NCBI GenBank assembly: GCA_965223115.1
Contig: OZ244982.1
Span: forward strand, 434,001 to 498,000
Source: CBDCUI01 sp965223115
GTDB taxonomy: Bacteria; Pseudomonadota; Gammaproteobacteria; UBA4575
DNA: 64,000 nucleotides
Direction: 5' to 3'
Positions 53,183-63,230 of the stretch are shown here, piece after piece; position 1 is the first letter of the stretch; the number at the start of each line of letters is the position of its first letter. Under the pieces are notes generated by a model. It worked only from the letters and a program-made list of their open reading frames with translations. It searched no databases and was not told where the DNA came from. Both the position numbers and the translations under genes were made by a program.

Positions 53183-54283
53183 ATGTCTGGTAATTCTATT
53201 GGAAAAATCTTTACAGTAACCTCATTTGGGGAAAGCCATGGTAAGGCAATCGGCTGTATTGTTGATGGCTGTCCGCCCGGAATGACATTAAGTAGTGTAG
53301 ATTTACAAATTGAGCTGGAACGTAGGCGGCCTGCAAAGTCTCGCCATACTACCCAAAGACGTGAACCAGATGAAGTGGAGATTTTGTCTGGAATATTTGA
53401 AGGCCAGACCACAGGCTCTCCAATTGGCCTCATTATATACAATCAAGATGCGCGTTCTAAGGATTATTCAGAAATCAAAGAAAAATTTCGTCCTGGGCAT
53501 GCAGATTATACTTATTTAAAAAAGTATGGTTTGAGGGATTATCGTGGAGGAGGGAGATCGTCTGCACGCGAAACCGCAATGCGTGTCGCTGCTGGGGCAA
53601 TTGCTAAAAAATATTTGCGTGAACAATTCGGTTTAGAAATCCGTGGTTATTTATCACAACTTGGTTCAGTGGCTATTGAGTTTAAGGAGTGGCGTGCTGT
53701 TGAACAGAATCCATTTTTTTGTCCGAATGTAAAGCAAGTGACTGAATTGGAGAACTACATGGATGAATTACGCAAACAGGGTGATTCTGTTGGGGCACGT
53801 GTTGATGTTGTGGCAAGTGGTGTCCCAGTCGGCCTTGGTGAGCCTGTATTTGATAGATTAGATGCCGATATTGCCCATGCAATGATGAATATTAATGCAG
53901 TTAAAGGGGTGGAAATTGGTGCAGGGTTTGATTCCGTTGCCCAAAAGGGTAGTGAACACCGTGATGAAATTTCACCACATGGTTTTCTCTCTAATAATGC
54001 AGGTGGTATTTTAGGAGGTATTTCATCTGGGCAAGATATACTAGTTAGTATTGCATTTAAACCCACATCGAGTATTCGGATTCCAGGCAAAACAGTTGAT
54101 GTTCATAATACTGCTACTGAGATTGTAACTAAGGGTCGGCATGACCCCTGTGTAGGGTTACGTGGTGTTCCTATAGTAGAGGCTATGTTGGCAATTGTGT
54201 TAATGGATCATGTGCTACGTCATCGTGCGCAAAATGCAGATGTAAGCTGTGCTACATTTGATATACCACCTTCACTCTCCTAA
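53183..54283 (+). CDS. aroC: Chorismate synthase
   Basis: AroC makes chorismate from EPSP with reduced flavin, the last common step for aromatic amino acids. The 366-residue product (E. coli 361) shows the family signatures FTVTSFGESHGKAIGCIVDG, RRPAKSRHTTQRREPDEVE, RPGHADYTYLKKYGLRDYRG, GGRSSARETAMRVAAGAIA and RHDPCVGLRGVPIVEAM. FMN-binding His and Arg residues lie in these motifs. It begins at ATG 53183 directly after an extended -10 and has no ribosome site. The MFS transporter follows after 29 bases. Confidence 0.97.
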   Translation: MSGNSIGKIFTVTSFGESHGKAIGCIVDGCPPGMTLSSVDLQIELERRRPAKSRHTTQRREPDEVEILSGIFEGQTTGSPIGLIIYNQDARSKDYSEIKEKFRPGHADYTYLKKYGLRDYRGGGRSSARETAMRVAAGAIAKKYLREQFGLEIRGYLSQLGSVAIEFKEWRAVEQNPFFCPNVKQVTELENYMDELRKQGDSVGARVDVVASGVPVGLGEPVFDRLDADIAHAMMNINAVKGVEIGAGFDSVAQKGSEHRDEISPHGFLSNNAGGILGGISSGQDILVSIAFKPTSSIRIPGKTVDVHNTATEIVTKGRHDPCVGLRGVPIVEAMLAIVLMDHVLRHRAQNADVSCATFDIPPSLS

Positions 54284-54312
54284 TCAGTTCGAAAGAATTT
54301 TATATTTAATTA

Positions 54313-55479
54313 ATGAAGATAAGGCCGTTTCAGTCAGCGGGCCATGCACGGCTTGCGGGATTTTATTTTTTTTACTTTGCAAGTTTGGGTGCATTTATTC
54401 CTTATTGGAGTTTGTATCTGAAACATCTTGGTTTTACCGCCAGCCAGATCGGTGAACTTTCAGCAGTTTTATTAGCTACAAGAATCATTGCACCGAATAT
54501 ATGGGGATGGATCGCTGATCATACTGGCAAACGTGTGTGGATAATTCGCACGGCTGCATTTATAGGTATGTGTATATTTTCTACAGTACTAATCATACGT
54601 GGTTATTGGCCACTCCTATTAGTGCTTGCTGGGTTTAGTTTTTTTTGGAATGCAGCTTTACCACAGTTCGAAGCAGCTACCATGAATCACTTGGGGTCAA
54701 GTAAACACATGTATAGTCGTATACGTTTGTGGGGCTCGGTTGGATTTATTATAACAGCACTTGCACTTGCTCCAATTTTACAGAAACAAGGTTTAGCTGT
54801 ACTGCCATGGATGATTTTGTTTATATTATTTTGTATTTGGATTAATACACTATTTGTAAATGAAACAGTGGAACAAACAGTTAGAGTAGCAAAGGCATCA
54901 TTCATAAAAACTTGTTTTAAACCACCTGTGCTGGCTTTGTTATTAGCCTGTTTTTTTATTCAAGCGAGTCATGGTCCATATTATGCTTTTTTCAGTATTT
55001 ATTTAGAAGATTATGGTTATTCGCGTACTGCAATTGGCCAGCTATGGTCTTTAGGTGTAATAGCAGAAGTAGCTATATTCTTTTGCATGCATCGTTTATT
55101 ACCCTGGATGGGTGCAAAGACTTTATTGCTGGTAGCCATGACCTTAACCATTCTAAGGTGGTGGTTGATTGCTACATTTGCTGAAAGTATCTCGATACTT
55201 CTTTTTGCCCAATTGCTACATGCGGCATCTTATGGTTTGTTTCATGCAGCGGCAATCCACTTAATTGATCAGTATTTTTCTGGCAATATTCAAGGTCGAG
55301 GGCAGGCGCTATATTCCAGTATTAGTTTTGGCTTGGGTGGCTCGCTTGGTAGCTTGCTAAGCGGGTATACTTGGAATTCAATTGGGTCTTCCCATGTGTA
55401 TCTATTAGCAATGTGTATAGCCACAATTGCCTTAATTCAGTTCATATGGATTGCAAAACCGCGTTTGAGTAAAACGTGA
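54313..55479 (+). CDS. MFS transporter, PPP (HcaT-like) family
   Basis: A 388-residue, 12-helix major facilitator. It opens with GFYFFYFASLGAFIPYWSLY, which resembles the 3-phenylpropionate transporter HcaT and nucleoside:H+ symporter relatives; the loop 2-3 signature is RIIAPNIWGWIADHTGKRV. Helix pairs follow through LALAPILQKQGLAVL, a central loop (about 190-205) and LWSLGVIAEVAIFF to the end. The substrate is unknown. It sits between aroC and leuC, where similar transporters are often found in gammaproteobacteria. A TATATT six bases before the ATG is noted but unremarkable in AT-rich DNA. Confidence 0.85.
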   Translation: MKIRPFQSAGHARLAGFYFFYFASLGAFIPYWSLYLKHLGFTASQIGELSAVLLATRIIAPNIWGWIADHTGKRVWIIRTAAFIGMCIFSTVLIIRGYWPLLLVLAGFSFFWNAALPQFEAATMNHLGSSKHMYSRIRLWGSVGFIITALALAPILQKQGLAVLPWMILFILFCIWINTLFVNETVEQTVRVAKASFIKTCFKPPVLALLLACFFIQASHGPYYAFFSIYLEDYGYSRTAIGQLWSLGVIAEVAIFFCMHRLLPWMGAKTLLLVAMTLTILRWWLIATFAESISILLFAQLLHAASYGLFHAAAIHLIDQYFSGNIQGRGQALYSSISFGLGGSLGSLLSGYTWNSIGSSHVYLLAMCIATIALIQFIWIAKPRLSKT

Positions 55480-55503
55480 AAAAATAACTATTGTTTATAA
55501 AAA

Positions 55504-56892
55504 ATGGATTGTAAAACTTTATACGACAAAGTATGGCAGAGCCACGTAGTTCATGAGCGTGATGATGGCATGACATTGTTATACATTGATCGACACCTTG
55601 TGCATGAAGTGACTTCACCACAAGCTTTCGAAGGATTGCGTTTGGCAAACAGGAAGCTGTGGCGCACGAATTCAATTTTAGCTACTGCAGATCATAATGT
55701 GCCTACTACGGATCGAAGCGCAGGGATTAAAGATCCAATCTCAAAAATGCAGGTTGAAACGCTGAATAAAAATTGTGCAGACTTCTCAGTAACTCAATTT
55801 CCTATGTCAGATGTGCGTCAAGGGATTGTGCACGTAATTGGCCCAGAGCAAGGAGCATCATTGCCAGGGATGACTATCGTTTGTGGCGATTCACATACTT
55901 CTACGCATGGTGCATTGGGCGCGTTAGCTTTCGGTATTGGTACCTCTGAAGTTGAGCATGTGTTGGCTACCCAATGTTTATTGATGCAGAAGTCAAAAAA
56001 TATGTTAATCCAAGTTGATGGAAAATTATCCTCAGGTGTTACTGCGAAAGATATTATTCTCGCTATTATTGGTAAGTTAGGTACTGCTGGCGCGACGGGA
56101 TACACAATGGAATATTCTGGTGAGGTTATTTCCTCGCTTTCTGTTGAGGGACGTATGACGATGTGTAATATGTCTATAGAGGCAGGAGGTCGTGCCGGTA
56201 TGGTTGCCGTGGATGACACTACAATTGAATATGTTGCCAACCGACCCTTTGCGCCTGCGGGAGAATTATGGGATCAAGCAGTTACACAGTGGCAAAAGTT
56301 GCATTCTGATGACGGTGTGCAGTTTGATGCTAAAGTGAATTTAGATGCGACAAAATTAAAGCCTCAAGTTACTTGGGGTACTTCTCCGGAGATGGTGGTA
56401 GACATTGATGCCAATGTGCCAGTAAGTGAAAATCAAGATCAGCAACATGCGTTAGAGTATATGGGTCTAAATGAAGGCCAGCTCATTGAGGAAATTGAAG
56501 TCGATAAGGTATTTATTGGTTCCTGTACAAATTCACGTATAGAAGATTTACGTAATGCTGCAAAGTTAGTACAAGATAAGAAATTAGCTTCGAATATTAA
56601 GCTTGCCATGGTGGTGCCTGGCTCAGGTTTGGTTAAGCAACAAGCTGAGCAAGAAGGCTTGGACATGGTTTTCAAATCTGCAGGTTTCGAATGGCGAGAA
56701 CCTGGATGTTCTATGTGTTTAGGTATGAATGCAGATCAATTAGAGCCGGGTGAACGCTGTGCCTCGACTTCAAATCGAAATTTTGAAGGACGTCAAGGAA
56801 AAGGTGGACGTACACACTTGGTAAGTCCAGTCATGGCGGCAGCGGCGGCTATTCATGGTCATTTTGTAGATGTAAGGAAATACTTATCATGA
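55504..56892 (+). CDS. leuC: 3-isopropylmalate dehydratase large subunit
   Basis: LeuC is the iron-sulfur subunit of isopropylmalate isomerase in leucine synthesis. The 462-residue product (E. coli 466) has the cluster cysteines C341 (FIGSCTNSRIEDL), C402 and C405 (PGCSMCLGMNAD), and aconitase signatures VCGDSHTSTHGALGALAFGIG and GRAGMVAVDDTTIEY. Its last bases overlap the leuD start (ATGA), giving 1:1 coupling with the small subunit. Confidence 0.97.
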   Translation: MDCKTLYDKVWQSHVVHERDDGMTLLYIDRHLVHEVTSPQAFEGLRLANRKLWRTNSILATADHNVPTTDRSAGIKDPISKMQVETLNKNCADFSVTQFPMSDVRQGIVHVIGPEQGASLPGMTIVCGDSHTSTHGALGALAFGIGTSEVEHVLATQCLLMQKSKNMLIQVDGKLSSGVTAKDIILAIIGKLGTAGATGYTMEYSGEVISSLSVEGRMTMCNMSIEAGGRAGMVAVDDTTIEYVANRPFAPAGELWDQAVTQWQKLHSDDGVQFDAKVNLDATKLKPQVTWGTSPEMVVDIDANVPVSENQDQQHALEYMGLNEGQLIEEIEVDKVFIGSCTNSRIEDLRNAAKLVQDKKLASNIKLAMVVPGSGLVKQQAEQEGLDMVFKSAGFEWREPGCSMCLGMNADQLEPGERCASTSNRNFEGRQGKGGRTHLVSPVMAAAAAIHGHFVDVRKYLS

Positions 56893-57533
56893 AATCGTTT
56901 GCTCGGATTCAAGCAAGTTTGTTACCGCTAGATCGCAGTAATGTCGATACTGATGCGATTATTCCGCAGCAATACTTAAAATCAGTACAACGTACAGGTT
57001 TTGGCGTGAATTTATTTGATAATTGGCGTTATCTTGATCCGGGTATATTGGGACAAGACCATACCAAAAGAAGGTTGAACTCTGATTTTGTATTAAACCA
57101 AGATAAATATAAAAATGCCAAGATTTTATTGGCGCGTGATAATTTTGGTTGTGGTTCGTCGCGTGAGCATGCGGTGTGGTCCATTTTAGATTATGGATTT
57201 GAAGTGGTTATTGCATCCAGTTTTGCAGATATATTTTGTAGTAATAGCTATAAAAATGGATTGTTGCCAGTAACATTAAGTGAAGCAGAAGTTGATTATT
57301 TATTTACACAAGTTGTAAATAATCCTGAATATCAATGTGAAGTAGATTTAGAGTCACAAACTATCAAAGATGAAAGCCAAAAAAGTTTTAAGTTTGAGAT
57401 TGATGAGTTTCGCAAATACTGCATTCTAAATGGTTATGACGAAATAGATTTAACGATGCAGCATGCAGATAAAATTAAAGCATACGAAGCACAGCTTAAA
57501 ACTACTAGTCCTTGGCTTTTAAGTCGAGTATAA
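56889..57533 (+). CDS. leuD: 3-isopropylmalate dehydratase small subunit
   Basis: LeuD is the swivelling small subunit of isopropylmalate isomerase. The 214-residue product has DRSNVDTDAIIPQQYLKSV, GVNLFDNWRYLD, ILLARDNFGCGSSREHAVWS and VVIASSFADIFCSNSYKNGL, all signatures of the family. It overlaps leuC by four bases; leuB begins 16 bases downstream. The three leu genes form a tight operon without leuA. Confidence 0.97.
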   Translation: MKSFARIQASLLPLDRSNVDTDAIIPQQYLKSVQRTGFGVNLFDNWRYLDPGILGQDHTKRRLNSDFVLNQDKYKNAKILLARDNFGCGSSREHAVWSILDYGFEVVIASSFADIFCSNSYKNGLLPVTLSEAEVDYLFTQVVNNPEYQCEVDLESQTIKDESQKSFKFEIDEFRKYCILNGYDEIDLTMQHADKIKAYEAQLKTTSPWLLSRV

Positions 57534-57549
57534 AAATTACAAAGCATCT

Positions 57550-58638
57550 ATGAAAAAAGTTTTATTACTCCCAGGCGATGGCATCGGGCCAGAAGTGGTT
57601 GCACAAGCCAAAAAAATTCTTGGTTTTTTAGTTGACTCGTGTGGATTAAATATTGAAATAGAAAATGCACTTGTGGGTGGGGCTGCTTACGATCAATTTA
57701 AGAATCCATTACCTGAGGAAACCTTAGACTTGGCAAAGTCAGCGGATGCAGTTTTGTTAGGTGCTGTGGGTGGACCTCAATATGATCAAGTCGAGCGGGA
57801 ATTACGTCCAGAAAAAGGCTTGCTTAGATTGCGGGCAGAGCTAGATTTATTTGCCAACTTGCGTCCTGCCATTTTGTATAAATCTTTGGCGCAGGCTTCA
57901 TCATTGAAAGCAGATATAGTCGCGGATTTAGATATTTTAATTGTGCGCGAGCTTACAGGAGGAATTTATTTTGGTGAGCCGCGTGGCATACGTACTCTAG
58001 AAAGTGGTATCAAGCAAGGATTCAATACATTAGTATACGATGAAAATGAGATCAGTCGAATCGCGCATATAGCTTTCCGTATCGCGCGTAAGCGTAATCA
58101 CAAATTATGTTCAGTGGATAAAGCCAATGTACTCGAAGTGTCAGAGTTATGGCGTGATGTGGTAAAGGAAGTCCACCAAGATTATGCAGATGTATCATTA
58201 AGTCATATGTATGTTGATAATGCGGCCATGCAATTGGTAAGAGACCCAAATCAGTTTGATGTCGTGATTACCGGGAACATGTTTGGTGATATTCTGTCAG
58301 ATGCAGCGGCAATGCTTACCGGTTCAATTGGTATGTTGCCATCAGCATCATTAAATAGCGATGATCAGGGCATGTATGAACCCATACATGGTTCAGCCCC
58401 AGATATTGCAGGCAAAAACAAAGCCAATCCTTTGGCAACAATTTTATCAGTGGCAATGATGCTTCGTTATAGTTTGAATGAAGTAGAATTGGCAGCCTTG
58501 CTTGAACAAGCTGTAGAAAAAGTAATTGATAAAGGTTTACGTACAGCAGATATTTGTGGTGCTAACCAAAATTATTTGGGGACAGATGAAATGGGTGATG
58601 CAGTAGTAAAAGTATTGCATCAAATTACACACAACTAA
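57550..58638 (+). CDS. leuB: 3-isopropylmalate dehydrogenase
   Basis: LeuB oxidises and decarboxylates 3-isopropylmalate with NAD. The 362-residue product has LLPGDGIGPEVVAQAKKIL, GAVGGPQYD, the substrate-binding arginines in RPEKGLLRLRAELDLFANLRP, the YFGEPRG loop, VDKANVLEVSELWRDV, and the metal-binding DVVITGNMFGDILSDAAAML. The GSAPDIAGKNKANPLA loop is close to the family form. It is followed by asd after 17 bases. Confidence 0.97.
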   Translation: MKKVLLLPGDGIGPEVVAQAKKILGFLVDSCGLNIEIENALVGGAAYDQFKNPLPEETLDLAKSADAVLLGAVGGPQYDQVERELRPEKGLLRLRAELDLFANLRPAILYKSLAQASSLKADIVADLDILIVRELTGGIYFGEPRGIRTLESGIKQGFNTLVYDENEISRIAHIAFRIARKRNHKLCSVDKANVLEVSELWRDVVKEVHQDYADVSLSHMYVDNAAMQLVRDPNQFDVVITGNMFGDILSDAAAMLTGSIGMLPSASLNSDDQGMYEPIHGSAPDIAGKNKANPLATILSVAMMLRYSLNEVELAALLEQAVEKVIDKGLRTADICGANQNYLGTDEMGDAVVKVLHQITHN

Positions 58639-58655
58639 GTTAAATAAAAGTAAAG

Positions 58656-59675
58656 ATGAAGACGTATGATGTTGCAGTAGTGGGTGCTACTGGTGCAGTA
58701 GGCGAACAAATGCTCGCTATACTTGCACAAAGAAAGTTTCCTGTGAAAAATCTATATGCGCTTGCCAGTTCCCGCTCAGTTGGTAAGCAAGTTAAGTATG
58801 GTGATAATGAGTTAACCGTTGAAGATTTAGCTACTTTTGACTTTTCTAAAGCACAAGTAGGGTTATTTTCGCCAGGTGCCAGCATTTCTAAGCAATATGC
58901 CCCTATTGCAGCTGAAAATGGTTGTGTTGTAGTAGATAATACTTCGCAATTTCGTTATGACGATGATATTCCATTAGTCGTGCCAGAAGTTAATGCACAC
59001 CAAATTGCCAATTACACTTCTCGTGGCATCATAGCAAACCCCAATTGTTCCACTATTCAAATGGTCGTGGCTCTAAAGCCTATACATGATGCTGTGGGGA
59101 TAGAGCGTATTAATGTGGCCACATATCAAGCTGTGTCGGGTACCGGTAAAGAGGCTATAGATGAATTAGACCTGCAAACTAAAAGTATCATCGACGGTAA
59201 ACCATTCAATTGTGACGTCTATCCGAAACAGATTGCTTTTAATGCACTCCCGCATATAGATGTATTTTTGGATAATGGCTACACCAAAGAAGAAATGAAG
59301 ATGGTCTGGGAAACACAAAAGATCATGGAGGATGACAATATTTTAGTCAATCCAACTACGGTGCGTATCCCTGTGAAATATGGGCACTCTGAAGCTGTGC
59401 ATCTTGAGCTTAAGGAGCCATTGTCGGCTGCTAAAGCACATGAGCTATTGGCACAGGCACCTGGAGTTGAAGTACTAGATCAGCGCCAGGATGGTGGTTA
59501 TCCCACTGCGGTAACAGAGGGTGAAGGTACAGATGCTGTTTATGTAGGACGTATCCGTGAGGATATTTCGCACCCACGCGGGCTGAATATGTGGGTTGTG
59601 AGCGATAACTTAAGGAAAGGGGCCGCACTTAATAGTATCCAGATTGCTGAGATTTTGATAAAAAACCATATTTAA
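58656..59675 (+). CDS. asd: Aspartate-semialdehyde dehydrogenase
   Basis: Asd reduces aspartyl phosphate to the semialdehyde, the branch point to lysine/diaminopimelate, threonine and methionine. The 339-residue product has the NADP loop DVAVVGATGAVGEQML, the nucleophile C131 in IANPNCSTIQMVVAL, the TYQAVSGTGKEAIDEL segment and the catalytic-His region KYGHSEAVHLEL. It belongs to the shorter Asd type seen beside leuB and fimV in Pseudomonas. Peptidoglycan synthesis depends on it unless another asd exists elsewhere. Confidence 0.95.
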   Translation: MKTYDVAVVGATGAVGEQMLAILAQRKFPVKNLYALASSRSVGKQVKYGDNELTVEDLATFDFSKAQVGLFSPGASISKQYAPIAAENGCVVVDNTSQFRYDDDIPLVVPEVNAHQIANYTSRGIIANPNCSTIQMVVALKPIHDAVGIERINVATYQAVSGTGKEAIDELDLQTKSIIDGKPFNCDVYPKQIAFNALPHIDVFLDNGYTKEEMKMVWETQKIMEDDNILVNPTTVRIPVKYGHSEAVHLELKEPLSAAKAHELLAQAPGVEVLDQRQDGGYPTAVTEGEGTDAVYVGRIREDISHPRGLNMWVVSDNLRKGAALNSIQIAEILIKNHI

Positions 59676-59798
59676 TTTATAGTTAGCCAGTGAATTATTT
59701 ATGTAACTTAAGGTATTTTCTAGGTATTTTTCATTCTCGTCAGATTTGGGCACTTATAACATCCGATGCACACAATGCGATTAAGCTGGAGCACAACA

Positions 59799-62700
59799 AT
59801 GGTGCGTAGAATTTCTTATATTTTATTGATTAGTTTGTGGTTTTTAGTCCCTGGGCAATTATTTGCACTGGGTTTAGGTGAGATTAATGTTGATTCAGCA
59901 TTGAACCAACCTCTTGAAGCCCGCATAAATTTAATTTCTGCACGCACAGATGAACTAGAAGAAATGCGTATAGAGTTGGCACCTGCCGATGTATTTGATC
60001 GAGTTGGTGTACCACGCCCTTATTTTTTGACGCAATTAAAGTTTGAACCAATTTCTCTACCTGGTGGACGTCTTGCTATTCGAGTTACATCTAAAGACCC
60101 AGTTCGTGAACCATTTTTAACTTTCTTAGTTGAAGTTACCTGGCCAAAAGGTCGTTTGTTAAGAGAATACACTGTTTTATTAGATCCTCCCGAATTTGCA
60201 CAACAACGTGCGCCACAAGTTACTACTCCCCTGGTATCCCAAACACCAACTACAGATGAAGTAGTAAAAGAAGAAGTAGTTGTATCAGAAATAACTACCC
60301 AGCCAAGCGTAAATACTTCAGCCTCTGCTGAGGACTTGGAAGACATAGAAGCAGTTCGCGCACGTTTGGACCAAGAGCTAGGTATAGATCATTCTGAGCC
60401 CGTGGCTGCAAGTGAAGAAATTGTTGATGCTGAGCCTGCTGCTGAGGAAATAGAAGAAGCGGTAGAAATAGAGACACAAACTGAAGAAATTGTTGCAGAA
60501 GACGACGTGATTGTTGCAGAGGAAATAGAAGTTGCTGATGTAGAACCTATAGATGAAATTGATAGCAATGCAATTTCTGGGGGTGATTACACAACTGTTA
60601 AAGGAGACACCTTATATTCGATCTCTAAAAATGCTAGCAACTCAACGGAAGTGTCGATTGCTCAAATGATGCTTGCAATTCAGCAAGCGAATCCCTCTGC
60701 ATTTATTAGAGACAACATCAATCATTTAAAAACAGGAGAGGTGTTACGAATTCCTGATGCTTCAGATGTACGAGGTATCTCTAAAGAGGCTGCTAAGGCT
60801 GAAGTGATTCGTCAAAATAGCCTTTGGCGTGAGTATCAAAGTCAGCTAGCAGAGAATATGCCTGCAGTTAATGTTGATGCGCCTGATTTAGTAGAGGATG
60901 CAACAGAAGCATCTGAAGGTTTAACTGCTGAAGCAGAGGAAGTATTGAAAGGAAGTGTAGAAGAAACTGCTAAATCTAAACAAGATTTAAATATTATGGC
61001 AGGCGATGAAGCCTCTACACAATCAGCGAATAGTGAGCAAATAACAAAGCTACAAAAGGAACAAGTATTATTAAAAGAACTTGTGCAATCACGTGACAAA
61101 GAGAATGAAGATCTCAAGAGCAGAGTGGAAGCTCTTGAATCAATGCTTGAAAAAAAAGATAAAATTATCAGCATACAAAACGAGCAGTTATCTAGCTTAA
61201 AGCAACAACTCGATAACGAAACCAGTAAAGCTATCGAAGCTGAAAAACTACTAACCGAAAAGCAAACCAGTCAAGCAAATGAGTTAAAAGAAGAAGCTTC
61301 TGAACAAGCCAAAGTTGAAGAAATTAAGTCTCCAATCGTAGAGCCGTTACCAGATTTTGATGATATGTCTAAGGAGGCTGAGCAAACTATTGCCAAGCCT
61401 AAGCTTGAACCTTTGCCAGATTGGGACTCATTGCCTAAAATAGAAAGTGAAGAGTTAGTTGTTGCTGAAACTAGTCCAACGGAAGAGCAAGTTGAACAGC
61501 CAGCTGAGACTACACAGACAGCCTCTCAAGATGAAAAATCAGTAGAAACTGAACCAGCAACTGCTTTGGAAGAAGAAGTTCAGCAAAGATCACCAGGCTT
61601 TTTCGACATTGTAAAGGGTATTGCTCAATCAATACGAGAAAATTCCGGCATAGGTGCAGCTGCACTTGCAATTGTAGCAGTGTTATTGGGTTTGTTTGCT
61701 TGGCGACAAAAGCGCTCTACAAAACGCATTGAAACAATGCAGATGGGAATGCCGGAGCCTTTAGAGGACGACAAGTTTGATGATATTCTAGATGAGACCA
61801 TTGTTACCCCAACTAAGGCTCCAGTAGAAGAAGCTGAGCCAGATGAAGAACCTGTATTTGCGTCTTCGGCAAAAGATGATTTGGAAGTTGATGTAACAGA
61901 TGTAGAAGATACCGATCTAGCTGAAGCCTTAGCAGCAGATGCAAGTGCAACCCCTGATGAAGTCTTAGAAGAAGCTGATGTGTATATATCTTATGGTCTT
62001 CATCAACAAGCACAGGATTTGTTAAACGATGCTATTGCAGCTGAACCTAGTCGTAATGATTATAAAGTTAAGTTAGCTGAAGTTTTATATAGCGCAAAAG
62101 ATCAGGATGCATTTGAGAAACATGCACAGACAATTAAAGATCAATTAGGTGAAGCGAGTAAAGATTGGCAAAGCGTTGCTGCCATGGGCAAAGAAATTGC
62201 TCCAAATAATGCACTGTTTGCAGGAGCCGTAGCAGGCGTAGTAGCAACTAAAGCAGTTGAGAAGCCTGAAGCAACGGATATTGATGTTGGATCACAGACT
62301 GTGATTAACGAATCATCTGATAACGAAGCTCTAGAAGATACAGTATTAGATGAAAGCTCGGTTGGTGATGAAGGTTTAGATTTTAATATTGATGAGCAAG
62401 TGACAGAGTCTTTTGATGATGACCCTGTTGCAAGCAAGATTATGGAGGCAAATGAAACATCTGATATATTAAATTTTGATATTGATGACTTATCTGATGG
62501 AGAATTAGAAGAACAACCAGATACTGATGATGATTTAGAAGCAGTAGCTACCGGTCTACACAAGGCTACAGGAATTCATGAAGCCCTTGATATGGATGAA
62601 GAAGGTGATTTGACAGAGGAGTTAGGTGATTTAACGGAAGAATTAGAAGAAGTTGGATTGCAAACAACTATGGACGATTTAGAGCCTATTGATGAAGCAT

Positions 62701-63164
62701 TGGTAAAGAACCTAGATACAACTGTAGCGTTACAAACAGATGGTGAATTCGATTTAGATATGGATGCTTCTACCAATACAACAGTAGATGATCCAGATGC
62801 TACAACGGCTTATATGTCAAGCGGTTTGCAAGAAGATACTACAACAGTCGATGATCCAGATGCTACAACCGCTTATATGCCAGGTGATTTAGATCAAGAT
62901 GCTACTGAGCAATTTGACCCTAGTAACTTGGACACAGAGTTTTTAGACCCTGCTGAAGACACAATTGCACAAACTTCTACAGATTTACAGGAGTTAGGAC
63001 CACCTTCATTGATTGAAGAAGTGGGAACAAAATTAGACCTTGCAAAAGCTTTTGTGGATATGGGTGATTCAGATGCAGCGAAGGAAACTTTGTTAGAAGT
63101 CATTAATGAAGGTGATGAATCGCAGATCAAAGCAGCTAAGGACCTTATGGATAAGCTGGGTTAA
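59799..63164 (+). CDS. fimV: FimV-family polar/type IV pilus assembly protein
   Basis: FimV is an inner-membrane, peptidoglycan-binding hub that supports type IV pilus assembly, cAMP signalling and polar targeting. I choose ATG 59799 (1121 residues) because GGAG lies seven bases before it and the signal sequence starts at once (RRISYILLISLWFLVPGQLF); ATG 59766 sits directly after a TATAAC. Domains: FimV N-terminal domain (LGEINVDSALNQPLEARINL), a LysM domain (about 262-315, YTTVKGDTLYSISKNA), coiled coil (about 410-505), one membrane helix (about 617-635) and a long acidic cytoplasmic part. The end is the FimV C-terminal motif (KAFVDMGDSDAAKETLLEVI). Near-identical 39-base repeats occur in the acidic part. 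Confidence 0.95.
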   Translation: MVRRISYILLISLWFLVPGQLFALGLGEINVDSALNQPLEARINLISARTDELEEMRIELAPADVFDRVGVPRPYFLTQLKFEPISLPGGRLAIRVTSKDPVREPFLTFLVEVTWPKGRLLREYTVLLDPPEFAQQRAPQVTTPLVSQTPTTDEVVKEEVVVSEITTQPSVNTSASAEDLEDIEAVRARLDQELGIDHSEPVAASEEIVDAEPAAEEIEEAVEIETQTEEIVAEDDVIVAEEIEVADVEPIDEIDSNAISGGDYTTVKGDTLYSISKNASNSTEVSIAQMMLAIQQANPSAFIRDNINHLKTGEVLRIPDASDVRGISKEAAKAEVIRQNSLWREYQSQLAENMPAVNVDAPDLVEDATEASEGLTAEAEEVLKGSVEETAKSKQDLNIMAGDEASTQSANSEQITKLQKEQVLLKELVQSRDKENEDLKSRVEALESMLEKKDKIISIQNEQLSSLKQQLDNETSKAIEAEKLLTEKQTSQANELKEEASEQAKVEEIKSPIVEPLPDFDDMSKEAEQTIAKPKLEPLPDWDSLPKIESEELVVAETSPTEEQVEQPAETTQTASQDEKSVETEPATALEEEVQQRSPGFFDIVKGIAQSIRENSGIGAAALAIVAVLLGLFAWRQKRSTKRIETMQMGMPEPLEDDKFDDILDETIVTPTKAPVEEAEPDEEPVFASSAKDDLEVDVTDVEDTDLAEALAADASATPDEVLEEADVYISYGLHQQAQDLLNDAIAAEPSRNDYKVKLAEVLYSAKDQDAFEKHAQTIKDQLGEASKDWQSVAAMGKEIAPNNALFAGAVAGVVATKAVEKPEATDIDVGSQTVINESSDNEALEDTVLDESSVGDEGLDFNIDEQVTESFDDDPVASKIMEANETSDILNFDIDDLSDGELEEQPDTDDDLEAVATGLHKATGIHEALDMDEEGDLTEELGDLTEELEEVGLQTTMDDLEPIDEALVKNLDTTVALQTDGEFDLDMDASTNTTVDDPDATTAYMSSGLQEDTTTVDDPDATTAYMPGDLDQDATEQFDPSNLDTEFLDPAEDTIAQTSTDLQELGPPSLIEEVGTKLDLAKAFVDMGDSDAAKETLLEVINEGDESQIKAAKDLMDKLG
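62778..62879 (+). repeat. Two 39-bp direct repeats inside fimV
   Basis: Bases 62778-62816 and 62841-62879 match at 37 of 39 positions and are 63 bases (21 codons) apart. Both encode TTVDDPDATTAYM in the acidic cytoplasmic region of FimV. Only two mismatches suggest a fairly recent in-frame duplication. Confidence 0.9.
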
Positions 63165-63230
63165 TTATTAACTAATCTAATTTCACGCAGCTTAGTAAGA
63201 CTGCATAATCCAAAGTTTTATGTTCAAATT

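Noticed and set aside
62141..62563. Serine-rich open frame antisense to fimV
   Set aside because: It is the mirror of the Glu/Asp-rich FimV coding sequence and has no independent support.
62778..62879. Short CRISPR-like repeat pair
   Set aside because: The repeats are in-frame coding units of FimV, only two copies, with no spacer pattern or cas genes.
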